Part shown: in pieces, positions 36,401 through 48,018 of the stretch | How the letters are laid out: each line of letters begins with the position of its first letter | Numbering within the stretch: the first letter of the stretch is position 1 | Source of the DNA: Chamaea fasciata | Lineage: Eukaryota > Chordata > Aves > Passeriformes > Sylviidae | Assembly: GCA_029207755.1 (NCBI GenBank) | Contig: JARCOQ010000006.1 | Coordinates: 29,470,522 to 29,534,521 of the forward strand | Direction: 5' to 3' | DNA: 64,000 nucleotides | The notes under the pieces: model-generated | Told to the model about the DNA's origin: nothing | The model's input: the letters and a program-made list of their open reading frames with translations, nothing else | Databases searched by the model: none | Made by a program: the position numbers and the translations under genes

Positions 36401-39400
36401 ATTGTCAGGATCTTTGTGTATGTCTACACATTTATAAATATTTGCACATTTACAAGTGTCAATCCACTGAGAGATGTGCCTGGGAAATTGAAAAGAAGAG
36501 AAATAAAAAAAAAAAAAGGCAAATCAACTCTGAAATAATCAGGCTGAATTTTGTGTAGTTATGTGATGGTACTGCCAGCACACCTCCAGTGGTTCTCAGG
36601 GTCATGCTCTAAAATAGCCAAGGAATGTGGAGGAGACTCCAGTGACGTGACTTAGACCACGGCAGTAGGTGACGCAAAATGACTGAACTTGCGGGATAAA
36701 TCCAAGCTGAGGTAGCAGCTCTTTGCAAGTGGAAACTTGGACCAGTCTGTTAAGGGTTGGTAAAGCATTCACACTGAAAGCAGGCAGAAATTATTAAACA
36801 AACTCTCAGTAAAGTACCTGCTACTTGTGAATTATCTTTGTTAGATACTGTTGAAGCAGTGCTACAGTATTTAAAAAGGACTGAGATGCATGTGGCTTGA
36901 TTTGTAGAGTGAAGGGAAGGGCTATACATGGACAAATTAGGACAAAACATAGATGAACACATGGCCTAAACCAGTCACAGCCCAGTTTCAAAATGGAGAC
37001 TTGAAGGAATTCAAAAATGAGGTGTACAAGACAAAAGCTTGCAAGCTCTTATGTGTAGTTAAAATCAGTAAAACTGCCCATGTAAACAGTCTTTGCTGGA
37101 GCAAAAGGGGGACGTTGCAACAGAGCTCTGAAAGTGAAGTGGGTGAGTTGCAGAGAAGGAATAAAAAATTCAGAAGTGGAAATGGGCTGACAGAAATACA
37201 CAAGGAAATACATCTGTGCTTGTTTTTGCGTTTTGTTTTTATTTTTCCACAGCATAAAGCAGCTTGACAGGTATAGTCAGCTGATCCTTGCAAACTCCAC
37301 TGCAGCAGACACAGGTGAATACAGCTGCTGGCTTCAGCTGTGCACTGGTAACAAATGCAGGAAGGATGATACTAAAACAGGGTCAACATACATCTTTTTC
37401 ACAGGTAATTAACTCACTGGGGGATTAATAATGGAAATATATATGCTGGTAAAACAGAATAAAGTTGCATCAGTGATTTCACTGTCCAGATTTTTGTGCC
37501 ACAGTTTTCATCAATTTTTAGTGGATGTTAAGGAAAACTGTGCTGGTGGGCAGAAAATTACTTGCTTAGTGTGATTTTTTTGAGTCTCATTTTCCCTACA
37601 GATTATGCAAAATACCCGAAGTAACTGATAATACAATGAAAAAATGAAAAGCACATACCTTAGAAAATAGTAACACACTTTCTGAGGATCTTCTGCAAAA
37701 GGAATAAAAAATGTTTTAATCCCTGAAAATGTGTCTCGATAAAGAAAACAAATCTATGCAGAAGATTGATTTTGTCATGGCATTCATATGACCCCATGGA
37801 CTCTCCCCCACTGCCACTTTATTCCAGTTACTTGCACTGCCTTAAAAAACTTGACCTTGCTGACCTTGGTAAAGCCACAATTTCTTTGAGGAGTCATTGT
37901 AGCACTTGGAGAGGCAAAACACTCTTCACATGCATGTGATGTCCCCCAGAGCCTGTGCACAGTTTACTGCTGCTTGGCACAACAGAGCTGAAATCAAATG
38001 GTTCCTTTTTTCTTCTGAATAGTAAAACAACCTTTGATGCCTCATGAGAGCTAACGTATTAGTGGCTGGAGAATGTTTTAGTACAAAATGTTAAGACAGA
38101 ATTGTTTGCAATACATTTTGGAGTTAAATTTGACCGTGAGACGAAGTGCCTAATGTTTTTAGGATACATTCCTTAGGAAGGCTGAAATAAACTTTTCAGT
38201 CAAATTATTATGTAAATGCTCATGCTAGAAAGGGGAAATTTCAGATTTAAATTTCCATTATCCGTGCCAATTATGGAAATACTCCTTTACTGTGATTCTG
38301 AGGGCACTAAATATTTCACCTACTTAGGACAGTAAATCAAACATTTTGCCTAAAAGCATAGGTACAAAAAGTCTGTAGCTTCAAAAAGTATCTTTTTTTC
38401 TAGTAGTCCTTATCTTACCAGTGGTGATGGGATCCAGATAAGTATTTGGAAACTTACTAAAAGACATTCCAAAGATTTTCTTAAGATTAAAAAAAAATCG
38501 GTTTTATTTTCAATTTAATGTTTTTTAATGCAAGCAATGTTCTTTTTTCTTTTGTGTGTCCATATTAAAATTAAGCCAAAGCTTTTTGTTTAAAATGTTG
38601 CTCACAGCTGTTTTCTCTTGTCAACAGTACTTTTCTTTCTGTTAAACCAAGATGTAAATATTTCTGTAATATTATGTCCGTAATAATTATGTCAACTCTT
38701 CTGTACAGACAAAGAGGAACTTTTTGTACCTACTCCCAGTTATTTTGAGATAGTCTACCTGAACCCAGATAAACCTGCAGTCATCCCATGCCGTGTTACT
38801 ACTCCTTCAGCGAAAGTGACTCTTCACAGGGAATTTCCAGCAGAAGAAATTGAAACAGATGGGACTGATGTTATTTATGATGCAAAGAAGGGTTTTGTCT
38901 TCCAGCACCCTACTTCTGCTCATAAAGGTATTGTCTACTGCAAAGCAGAGTCACAGGGAGCACCTCAGATTTCCATCAAATATCACCTACTCTATGTGGA
39001 AGGTAAAGTGCAGTTTTCTCTGTGTTTAAATTGACTCTTCTGCTGACATTAAGGAAATAATTTTTAGAAAGTAAAATAAGTAATGTAATGAGAGTTTTGA
39101 AATCTTGATCAAAAGTATATGTGATAAAACACTTTTCAGGTTTAAATTCCAGTGTTTCCCAGTTTAGAGGGGAAAGTTGCAGGTGTAAAACATCTGTTGC
39201 ATTAAGCGAACTGAGTCAAGAATTGACTCTCAATTTTATCAGTGTATTTACCTTTAGCAGGTAGTTTTCTGTTTCTAAACACTGTCTTTGTCTCAGTTCC
39301 CAGGGGCCCGCCCTCGACCTCAATTGCGGTGTCATCCAGTAGTGACCGAGTTCATGTGGCTTGCACAGTCCTCGGGGAGCCCGATGTGGATGTGAGCTTC

Positions 39401-42400
39401 AGGTGGCAGTATCCAGGGCAAGAGGTAAGAGGTGCATGCCCTGCCTGAAATGGTTTGTTCTTCACAAAGGCAGCATTTTGAATGCTCTTGCCAGTTCAGG
39501 CATGCTAGCAGGAGGAGGCAGCATATCCCCTTTCAACTTCAGCCTGTCTTTCCCTGAGAATCTCCCTGAGAAGTGGCACAGAGATGAAGCTGGAGAGCCC
39601 TGTTAGTAAAAATCAAATTCAGCAAAGCTCACTCCTCCCTCAGATTTCCATTCCAGAGATACTTGGCCTCTGGCAGCATTTCCAAAGAAAGCCTCAGACA
39701 GAGTCAAAGCCAAACAGCACCAGGAGGCTGTCCTAGGGCAAGCCACAAGGCCCACTGATGGCTCTGCATTTGATATCCCTTCTTTCTCCATGGCTTGAGT
39801 GCATGAATTATCTCAGCACAGAATTTTTAAGCTTGCCTATATCCAGAAGCAGAATCTGCTTCTGCCCAGCCTCATCTGAAAGAATCTACAGGAAACACAG
39901 TGTGAATCTGTGATCTCTTTTCTTGCACAAAATAAGATGTATCTGACTAGCATCACCAAAGGTTCCCTTCTCTTTTCCCTCCAACCACCCTCACCTGTTA
40001 CAGCAGGAGCTCATTTCTTAATCAGCCTCATTTTAGACCCAGCTTGGCCTTCCAAAACTCTGTATCTCATTGGCTGATACTGGCCCAGCTGCTCCCAGGG
40101 GTTTTTCAGCACCTGATGCATGCTGGCACATGCCTGTTTACTCCTCTCTAGTGGTGATTGAATATAAACAGCTAAAGCATGCAGGTTATCTCCCTTGTTT
40201 GCTATGGATACTAGAGCTGCAGTGCAGGGCATGTGCACTATCAGCAGAGGACTACACCCTCTCACTGCACTCATCTACGGGGCTGAGAGAGGCTTTGGCC
40301 TGTGGCCTGCATCTGCCCTGGAAAGGGCTGATGTTTTTATCCACTCAGGTAAACTCTCTCAGCTCCAGCTGTGCCTGCGGATAGGGAGGGGAGAGTTGTG
40401 TTTGGGTTTCTGCCCCAACAGAAGGATCAAGTAAATGTCAGGGTAGAAGCACTGTATGCTTTTGGAGACTTAACATTTACTGAGAGTATTCACATTCCGC
40501 AAAGAAAAAAGGTGGGGTGGAAGGAGAAGAGACAGGACCATCAGTGTTGCTGGTCATATAGACCTTTTATGCAAGAAAAAGGAGTGATGCTGTTCCAAGA
40601 TTCACTGGATGTTTCCATTCATGCTGCTGCTTTCAGTTCTGGGAGCTCAGTGATAGTTTTGTCCCAGCCCACACCATGCAGCAGCTGGGTTCTCACCTAC
40701 TGCCCCATTCCTGAGCAGAAGCAGCACATTAATCCCTGCTTGTCCCTAGGTATGGTGCATTGTGGAGACCCTCATTTTATCTCTCTAGTCACTAACCTCT
40801 CCCTCTGCTTTTTTCCCACTCAGTTGTTGGGTTTTTTTCTTGTTTTCCCTTTGCCACTCCCTGACAATTGCATTTGCTCATTCACCTGCTGTGAATGCAC
40901 AGATCCACCCATAATCTGATCCCATGCAACAGCCTTCAAAGCAGAAGGCAGTTAGTTTGAGGAAAAATGGATAGCAAGAGCCCACCCAGGCAAACAGGGT
41001 CCACCTTGCAGAGCCTCTGCCTTCAAGGGTCAAGGAAGTTCCACTTGCTATATTTAAGAAGTAACTTAAACTTGAATTAAATGTGCAGTATTACTTGATT
41101 GTAGGTAGCACTTAATTTTCAGGTTTGCAACAGGAGGTAGTGCTTTGCTAAGTGGCTTAATTACTTTTAAAGGTTTAAGAATTTCTATTACAACTGCCAA
41201 GAATTTTTATATTTTTTTTTCCTAAAGCTGGTAATGCCTGCCACTTCTTAGGCATTCCCTGACTGCACTGTGACTCATCCCTAAGTTTCAGGAAGACTGG
41301 GAGCTGCCTTTGTACTGGTCATTTTGCAAGTGTGAGATTGTAGTTTTGACTTTGCAGAAGTGTGTAACTTATCCTATTGCTACACGTACCTTAAGCCTTG
41401 TAATATTCATATTGTTAAATGTTTAATCCATCCGTGCCATGAAGCAAGGGAAGATTGTTTCCATGCAGAAACCTCTCTTGCATTTTTATCCCAGTTATTA
41501 GTATAGCAGAAGCCAGTGTGCTTAAAGCTACTGCCTAACAGCTGCTGGATTTTGGAATGAAAGAGCCTGCCTTAGTCTATCATTGGGCCAGTTTCTCTTG
41601 TCCAGTATTTTGTGACCTGAGGTGCCAAGCAGTGTGACCTGGTAACCAGTCCGTTAGAGAACTCCCTTATAGAATTAAAAATAAACAAAAAAAGGCCTTT
41701 TATTTAATAACAAAGCCCCCCCCCCAAACAACAAAAGCAAACAACAAAACCCCAAAACAAACAAAAACCCCAAACAAACAAAAACCCAAAAAAAGCATTT
41801 TTTATATAAACATTGGGGGGTTGTATTTTTGGCTTTGAAGTTACATATACATTTTGGAAAGCAGAATGTGAGGATTTGAGTATTTGAGGATTCAGAAGTA
41901 TTTGAGAATTGTTACTGTTTGTATGTTAACTAATGTAGCATTTTCTAAAACTAGAGGAGGAATTAGTTTTCAGCACCTGACTTACAGCTATTCACTGTGC
42001 TAAGAGAATGAGAGCTCAGTCAGCTACCTCATGCCACTGCTGCCTTCTTTTTGAGACATGCTTGAAGCCTGAAAAAGAGCTCACACATCTGTCCTGACAC
42101 CTTCCCCAGGACACCTCACCTATTTGATCAGGTACCCAAATGCAGCCTTAGTGAGTGGCCTAAAGCTGAGCTCATGCACAGGCTCCAGGCAGAGCCTTGG
42201 CAAGCCCAGTACCTGTGCTGGGAGTGGAACAGCCATTGTATTATCCTTATTTGGCACAGCTTATTGGTACATCAATATTTAATGCAGGAATGTTGCTGCC
42301 ACTGCCAGACACCTTCAGTTCCCTGTCTTAGGGCTGACTTTTGGATACAGGCTCCTACTCTCCAACCTCTTGCTGGAGGGCAATGGGGTGCTGTCACTAA

Positions 42401-42656
42401 ATACACTTGGTGGAATCACCTTTTTTATGTGGCTGGTTTGGTTTTGTTTTGTTTTGTTTTTTAACAGTCTGGGAGGCCTGTGATTATTCAAAACTTCTGG
42501 AGATTGATAAACAGAGGAATTGGACATACTACAAGAATCTCAAAGAGTGTTCTTCTTGTGGAGGATTTTGAAGACATAGATGTGGGAAACTATGTTTGTA
42601 TAGCCCAGAACCTACAAGGAGAAACAGCAGTAACTACCAGAGTTGAACTGAAGTGA
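23078..42656 (+). CDS. PDGFRL: PDGFRL, platelet-derived growth factor receptor-like protein, whole coding region
   Basis: Coding segments: 23078-23132, 29658-29952, 37253-37404, 38709-39002, 39297-39424 and 42468-42656, giving 370 aa (human 375). All junctions are GT-AG and in frame. The product is a secreted protein resembling the PDGF receptor ectodomain, without membrane helix or kinase, known in human as a candidate tumour suppressor on 8p22; its ligand is not settled. Order: signal peptide (about 1-18), a Lys/Pro-rich basic stretch (about 22-55), then three Ig-like domains with cysteine pairs 95-142, 195-245 and 288-352. Sequons include N99-V-T and N131-S-T. Family hallmarks are [42 protein letters not shown] and AQNLQGE. 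The start ATG has a purine at -3 and opens the signal peptide; the same frame is also open upstream through the GGCCCC repeat, but with no upstream ATG seen. Confidence 0.97.
26768..27185 (+). mobile_element. CR1 LINE, 5'-truncated 3' end, sense orientation
   Basis: Starts with CCAGAGAAGGGCAATGG and runs through GAGGAGCGGCTGAGGGAGCT, CTCTACAACCACCTGAAAG, CTCTTCTCCCAGGCAGCAGG, GGAATTTCTTCAGAGC, TCACCATCCCTGAAGGTGTT and GGTTGGACTCGATGATCT, which is the 3' part of avian CR1 including the end of the reverse-transcriptase reading frame and the 3' UTR. It is diverged and inactive. The usual terminal short repeat is degenerate and seems to continue as the TATCACTA-like repeats just after it. Confidence 0.93.
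27186..27250. repeat. Degenerate short repeat after CR1
   Basis: Irregular copies of TATCACTA, TATCAGTA and GTACGTATCAC directly after the CR1 end; probably the decayed CR1 terminal repeat. Confidence 0.6.
27386..27414. repeat. Poly-T run (29 T)
   Basis: An uninterrupted T homopolymer about 200 bp past the CR1 end. It could be a minus-strand poly-A tail of an unidentified element or a simple homopolymer expansion. Confidence 0.9.
28341..28396. repeat. A/C-rich tract
   Basis: A short member of the A/C-rich family (AAAAAAAAC, CCAAACCC, AAACAAAACC) in PDGFRL intron 1. Confidence 0.75.
29658..29952 (+). CDS. PDGFRL: PDGFRL coding exon 2
   Basis: Encodes residues 19-116 plus two bases of Ser117: the basic [15 protein letters not shown] linker, then the first half of Ig domain 1 with Cys95 (IELRCKG) and [10 protein letters not shown]. 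Acceptor tttcaccag, donor gtaagc. Confidence 0.97.
29953..37252 (+). other. PDGFRL intron 2
   Basis: 7.3 kb with mixed composition. Open frames near 31191-31772 and 33396-33926 resemble no protein I know and lack a convincing pair of splice sites. No repeat family is recognised. Confidence 0.85.
37253..37404 (+). CDS. PDGFRL: PDGFRL coding exon 3
   Basis: Encodes residues 117-167, the second half of Ig domain 1: ADTGEYSC with Cys142, then [10 protein letters not shown] and GSTYIFFT. Acceptor tttttccacag, donor gtaatt. Phase 2 in and 1 out. Confidence 0.96.
37405..39296 (+). other. PDGFRL introns 3 and 4 (exon 4 lies between)
   Basis: Intron 3 is 37405-38708 and intron 4 is 39003-39296. AT-rich with nothing else seen. 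Confidence 0.85.
38709..39002 (+). CDS. PDGFRL: PDGFRL coding exon 4 (Ig domain 2)
   Basis: Encodes residues 168-265 plus one base, all of Ig domain 2 with Cys195 (AVIPCRV) and Cys245 (GIVYCKAE). Acceptor ctgtacag, donor gtaaag. Phase 1 on both sides, as is typical for Ig exons. Confidence 0.97.
39297..39424 (+). CDS. PDGFRL: PDGFRL coding exon 5
   Basis: Encodes residues 266-308, the first half of Ig domain 3 with Cys288 ([11 protein letters not shown]) and FRWQYPGQE. Acceptor tgtctcag, donor gtaaga. It leaves phase 0. The segment before Cys288 is about four residues shorter than in human, which accounts for most of the length difference. Confidence 0.95.
40422..40511 (+). other. Candidate 90-nt cassette exon in PDGFRL intron 5
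   Basis: A good acceptor (gggtttctgccccaacag) and a weaker donor (gtgggg) bound 30 codons, phase 0 in and 0 out, matching the phase 0 junction of exons 5 and 6. The peptide has the pattern [18 protein letters not shown], which looks like the last strands of a fibronectin type III or similar beta-sandwich domain. Inclusion would place 30 residues inside Ig domain 3 without a stop. It is not part of human PDGFRL as I know it. It could be a relic, a lineage-specific exon or chance. Confidence 0.35.
41710..41794. repeat. A/C-rich tract
   Basis: Includes a C9 run followed by AAACAAC, AAACCCC and AAACAAAC units; G and T nearly absent on the plus strand. Confidence 0.85.
42468..42656 (+). CDS. PDGFRL: PDGFRL last coding exon and stop
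   Basis: Encodes residues 309-370, the end of Ig domain 3: [29 protein letters not shown] with Cys352, and [17 protein letters not shown], then TGA at 42654-42656. The acceptor ttaacag follows a GTTTT-repeat pyrimidine-rich tract. Confidence 0.96.
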   Translation, partial: SGRPVIIQNFWRLINRGIGHTTRISKSVLLVEDFEDIDVGNYVCIAQNLQGETAVTTRVELK

Positions 42657-43095
42657 TAGGAAAGACTTCTGGATGTGGACTGACCTGTATGTTATTTGAC
42701 ATTATAGCCATTCATTTTATTAATGTTTAAATGTAGCTTCTCTCTCACTGTTTCTTTTATGTGTCACAACAGAGTTCATTCTGTCCAGCAGCAGTCAGTT
42801 GTGAGTTAATGAAACTACAGTGAAGCATAAAAGTTTAAGTCTGAACATGCATAGGGTGTGTGCATATTTAGAAACAGGTGCTCATTGGGCTTTTCTTTGC
42901 ATATGGTCTTTCTCTCAGACTCTCGCATGAGGTCAACCCGCTGTGTGGAACGTGCAATTTTAACATTAGAAGTACTGTACATGTTTAAAACAACAACAAC
43001 ACAAAAGCAAACTAAAAAAGCCTTGTAACAAAGTTAGCCAATAGCAGTTGTTTATTTTGCAAGAATAATTAAATTTCTGAACATTATGAAACCAT
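42657..43095 (+). other. PDGFRL: PDGFRL 3' untranslated region
   Basis: From the stop to just past the ATTAAA at 43068. No AATAAA is seen on this strand in the 800 nt after the stop. The length is inferred from that signal. Confidence 0.55.
43068..43073 (+). terminator. PDGFRL: Possible PDGFRL poly(A) signal (ATTAAA)
   Basis: The common variant hexamer, followed about 30-60 nt later by GU-rich sequence (tgtgtgggtgctc and atatgtgtaaac). Confidence 0.5.
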
Positions 43096-46000
43096 AAATG
43101 TGTGGGTGCTCATTTTCATATATGTGTAAACACAAGATTTTCTCTCCTGGTGAAGATTAATACCCTCTAGCACCTTAATATATATTTAGTATCTCCAGAG
43201 ACTTATAAGCAGTTGGGTATGCTGGATTTTCCTTATGTTGTTGCATTCTTACAACCTTACAATATGTAGCTTACTTATTATTCATTCCTCAGTAGATGTC
43301 TGGTGTTATATTTAGTAAATTATGTAGCAAATTATGGTTGCTAAAGTAAAACTTGCATTTATTTATATATTAACATTTACAGAGGGAAGAAAAAAAGCAA
43401 AAAAAGCAAACATTAGAATAATGTTCAGTTTTACAGCAGAATTTCTTCTTAGGTTAATAACAAGTTCAACTTCATTGTATTAATTTACTTAGGAGAAAAG
43501 AAAAGATATTTTCATTTACACAGAACTATACCTGGATAAATAAGCCACAAGGAAAGAACTTGCTGGAGGAGAAGGTAAGAACTTGATAACAACATTGTTG
43601 GACGTTTTGGCAATTTTTTTTTCTTATTCTCAAGCACCAACTTTGTGTGGGCTAGAACTTTTAATACAAATCTACTCCTTAGTAGTGAAATGACCAAAAC
43701 CAATTTAATGCAAGCCATTTCATTTACAAGGCAAGTGAAAACCAGCTTATTCTGAAGATACAAGGAAGCAAAGCAGGAACTGGTTCCTTGGTCGCACACT
43801 TCCCTCTGTCTCAGCCTGCATTTGACTGGAATTCCTGAAACTTTCATCTTCTGAAGGTCTGAGGTAACCCTGTGCTCCAGAAATTCAGACCTTAGAGCAG
43901 ATGTGTACAGCACTGTTTCGAATAGTGACAGCTCTAAGTGCTAATGTAAAAATGGCAGCTTCCCAAGGAAGTCAATGATCTGATCAGTAGTGGAGCTAAT
44001 GAAAACATTAAACAAGCTTGCTGCATGCTTTTTCTTCAGCATGCAGGAACCTAAACCAATTTAACTGATAAGAGAAATACCCATGGTAAAGACTGAAATG
44101 GTTCCATGCAGGTCTCATGTAATAGGCTACATGGAGAACATTACCCAAGAGTTTTTTTCATCTCTGGCCTCTGAAAATAAGATTTATATATATAAAAAAA
44201 TTAAAGCAGCATGCTGTAGAACTAACATTGAAGGTGTAAGAGGCAGGGTGAATCTGGTTAAATGTATCAAGAGCATTACGCTGTAATCCAAAGGACTAAG
44301 TAGGTTATACAATTTCATAGTAATGCCTAAAAAAGGTCTTTGTACCATTTTTTTAGGGGAAAAATGTCCTTGTAGCATGTGTTTTGGGTTTGTATTTTTT
44401 TTTTTTTATTCTGACCAAATTAACAATCCTTGAGCTTCTAGATGAGGCTGTGAAATGTGTTAATTCCTTTTCAGCATTTTCATTTCTCAGAACAATGTCT
44501 TTCCCTTTGAACTAAAGGAGTTGTGCCAGCTCTTTGAATTTCAAAGTGCATTTGAGCCTGTAATTCAACAATTGGTTTCCTTCAAAGTATCTAGGAAGTG
44601 GGAGATCATGTCACCTGCCCACACTTGTTCAACAGCACAGTGGAGGCATCACTTCCTTGATGACAGTTTGGCAGGAGAGGAAAAGCTGGTGCAAATCCAT
44701 TGCTTGAATATTCCCCTGAGGTGTAATGGTTTATGTGTAACCGTCACTTGCAGGTCCCAAGACTGATATAGACGCAGTGCCCCTAAGGAAGAGTTTTGGT
44801 GGGTGTCATGTCCTGCCCATCTTTTCTGTCCTTGTCCTCCCTCCAAGCATCAAAATAATTCTTGTAATTGAAAACCTATGAGCATTCTTTTACTGTGTAT
44901 TTTACATAGTTTTTATTTTACCAAAAGCCTCCTGGGCAGAGCTGATGTTACATTGCCACAGTTAATTGCACATTTCCACCTAAACGAACAGTGACAGGGT
45001 AAGAGAATGAAGCCGTGGAAATGAAATTTAAGTGACCTGTCAAAGTTACATGCCTAAAGCTGCCAGTGCTGTTATTTCCATTTCCATACCTGTGTCACTG
45101 CTCTTCTAAGGCAAGGCAGCAGCAATGGTCAGAATGTATTTTTTTCTTAAGGGTTCAGTGATTATTCCATCTTTATAATGACCTTTTTAGCAGCAGCTCA
45201 GCCCTAAATTATCTCCTGGCTGTTGGACAAGATCAGTGGTTGGTTACTGTCTAGAAGGAATTTCCTGCATGAATTGCATGATACCAGTTTACATGGAAGT
45301 GTCTTTGGTGTTAGTAATGAGAAACATTAAGTCTTTAGTTAGCTCAAGGAAATGATTCACCTCAAATTTTATAGAAAATACGGTGCAACTCATACAATGA
45401 TTTTTTGAGAAAAGTATTGAAGGTGAACCATACTATGAATAGTTTGAATGGCAGCCAACTATATGGTACAGCTGTTAAATGTCACTGTAGCTTCCTCTGA
45501 ACCTTATCATTTGACTTGGAACTGAGAGTAAAGTTGCAAATATGAAGAAAATCACTTCAAAATGACCTTTGGCTTATGATGATGGTGAGCAGGTTTCTAG
45601 CTTTTCTTGAAGGAAACCTTACGCTAAAGAAAAAAACCCAAAAGTTACTGGATTGAACAAAGCCTTTACTAACACATGGTACTTAAGTTAAAGCTTGAAA
45701 TACTAATACTCAGAGAAAAAATTGAAACAGTATTTACAGATTAGAAGAATTACTTAATTCGTTGAGATCAAGAGGACTAACACTAAACAGGTATTTCTGT
45801 AATCTGATTTCTACATACAAGCAGTCTTCATTTCTTCATAAAAGCATTAAAGAGTCTACTTGCAAGCAGTTTAGACATGAAGAGTCTCCTGTATAGTGGA
45901 GGTAAATTACCAACAAAATAACAGTCTTTGTATTATTTACTATCCCATACTTACTTTTCTGTACGGTAGCCTGGAAAAGCTTTCCCTGCTCTTGCTACAG

Positions 46001-46420
46001 GAAGGGGTATGCCATATTTGACCTTCAAACATTTGTGTGCGCTCTGCTTTGCACGTTTCATTCGAGGCATTACACTGCAACTAAAGTAAAAAAGTTCTTA
46101 CTGGGGGCTAGGTAAGTGTCCTTGTGACAGGACCTGTTACACTGGTAACTTCTAACTGTGGCTTTTCTCACACGCAGAATGTTCTGAAGAATCACAAGCA
46201 AGCGCCATATATCTTTGTTTCCATATATCTTTTATCTTCTACCTACCAGTGGAGTAACAAAGGGAAAATTTTCTAAGGATTAGCTGAACACTAATAATTT
46301 GTGCCATGAAGCTTCACCACTGCTGTTTTGCTGCGCTGAGCAGACACTAAGAATTTTTAGTAGCTGGAAAAATGTTCCTCCTTATATTAAAGATCCTTTG
46401 ACTAACACAAGCAGAACAAA
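43096..46420. other. Region between the convergent PDGFRL and MTUS1 ends
   Basis: About 3.3 kb. It has a 133-codon minus-strand frame at 43512-43913 without recognisable similarity, and an exon-like CpG-bearing open stretch at 45955-46074 (minus), listed separately. Parts may belong to longer 3' UTRs of either gene. Confidence 0.6.
45955..46074 (-). other. Exon-like open segment of unknown identity
   Basis: On the minus strand, 120 nt lie between a possible acceptor (tttagttgcag) and a consensus donor (gtaagt), phase 2 in and 2 out. The open frame reads VMPRMKRAKQSAHKC then LKVKYGIPLPVARAGKAF, a basic peptide. It holds four CpGs in AT-rich surroundings. I do not recognise the protein, and no partner exons were found. 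Confidence 0.25.
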
Positions 46421-46442
46421 AATACTTCAGTCAGTAAAAAAA

Positions 46443-46448
46443 TTTATT
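46443..46448 (-). terminator. MTUS1: Likely MTUS1 poly(A) signal
   Basis: AATAAA on the minus strand (TTTATT on plus), about 1.9 kb after the MTUS1 stop, followed on the minus strand by a U/GU-rich stretch (gtatttttgttctgcttgtg). An alternative AATAAA on the same strand at 47923-47928 would give a UTR of about 0.4 kb. Confidence 0.5.
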
Positions 46449-47989
46449 GTAAAGCATTCAGCTCAAACACATGCAATCAAATCTCTTTGACCACAGAAAG
46501 TAAGAATGTTCCAAGACATACTTAAAGCCAAGTTGTAGCCAACATAGGATTTTCATAGTTAAATTTGAACCTCCTAGTAATCTTTTAAGTACTGACACCA
46601 CTAGCAAGTGGTATGTACAGTGCCCTAAAAAGGATTAAAAGAAAGCATAATGTTCCCTAGAAATTTCACCCTTAACTTGTACATTATGAGAAGTTTATTA
46701 AATTTAATGATGAAATAGTCAATCACAATTTTAAATATATTACAAATTTACTTACTGCACTGTTGACAGTCTTGTTTCTATGTCTGTGTTCCTCATTACT
46801 AGCCAAGATTTTGCAAGCCTTAGGTAAAATAGTTAGAAGTGGTTCTCCAGTTGAGTTTCCTAAATGGTTTCCCATGCCCTTGATTCCTGTCCCCAAGCTA
46901 CTGAAAAAGATAGGGAAGCTCAGCCAGCTACCAACATTAGCTCACCAGCAGCGTAACAATGTCCTGGCCCTACTGTGAAGCCCAAGCTACTCTAAGCATC
47001 AGTAGTATTTTCTAAGACTAATCTGAGGCTGCACCTGGTTTAGTAGATACAGAGCAGTCATCTTAAACAGATCTGATCAAGGGTGGAGCAAGGCTATCCA
47101 GTTACCCTGTTGAAGCCGAAACTCAGCATGTGGTATTTCCAGAAATGCTGACACCCTCATCCTCCAGTTCCAGCAGCCAGGACAACTTTTTCCCCTACTC
47201 TACAGAATCTCTTGTACAGGATTCTTCACCTGAAGAACTATCAAAATACCAATATCCTGCGGTCTAAGAGGGAAAGTATGGCAGAATTAGTAAGATAAAT
47301 ACACAGATACCAGCTCATCCTCAGGTGAATGTAGCCAACCCTGAGGACACTTAATACACATGCTAATGCTTAAAAAGGCAAAGTGTCACCAGCTACATTG
47401 GAATTCACAATTTACTTAACCTTCTTGAGAACTGAATTAAGAATGCACGTAGTTACAATTATTGCATTTTTCTCTTTGGCTTTCAAATCTACGTCTTGTT
47501 TATCCTCAGGAACAGACAGGCTATTTTGGGGAAATTAGTGCTTCCTTTTCAGCAGGTAAGATGCTAGGTCTAAGCTTCCAAACCTGCAAGTCATCTAAGA
47601 ACTTCTGACCTTGAGGGCTACTGTGGTTCCGACTACAACCCTATTAAATCCAAAATCCATTGCACCCTGCAAAATATGGCTGCAATTCAATTCGTTTTTA
47701 AAATTAATTCAAAGTTGCATACTCAGATCGGCCAAGACACTAATGAGTCAGTTGACAGAGGTCTTAGTGCCATTTTTTTACCAGCCAGAATGATGAAGGA
47801 AACTATCCTACAGTACCAGTGGCAGTTTCTCCTCATTCCCAGGCAAGGGCACTCTGTTAGCATGCATACTGAGAGCAGTATCAAGGAAGTACATGTCAAT
47901 GTATAGTCTTCAGCTTGTATCCTTTATTACGTACACAGCAAAGAAGGCAGCATTAGACACACGCACAGTGTGTTACACCCATTCCATCC

Positions 47990-48018
47990 ACGGCACACGC
48001 ACACACGCACACACACAG
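47990..48018. repeat. CA-rich microsatellite
   Basis: Interrupted (CA)n with CG interruptions (CACACGCACACACG) in the MTUS1 3' UTR. Confidence 0.85.

Larger units (their letters stand above)
39425..42467 (+). other. PDGFRL intron 5
   Basis: 3.0 kb, holding the candidate 90-nt cassette at 40422-40511 and an A/C-rich tract at 41710-41794. A 182-codon plus-strand open frame at 40371-40919 covers the cassette. Confidence 0.85.

Noticed and set aside
43512..43913. 133-codon minus-strand open frame after PDGFRL
   Set aside because: No recognisable similarity, AT-rich, repetitive Leu/Lys content, and no supporting splice or promoter signal.
46101..46180. Second exon-like segment just upstream (minus strand) of 45955-46074
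   Set aside because: Its donor would leave an intron of only 27 nt, and its frame stops soon after, so it cannot pair with the neighbouring segment.
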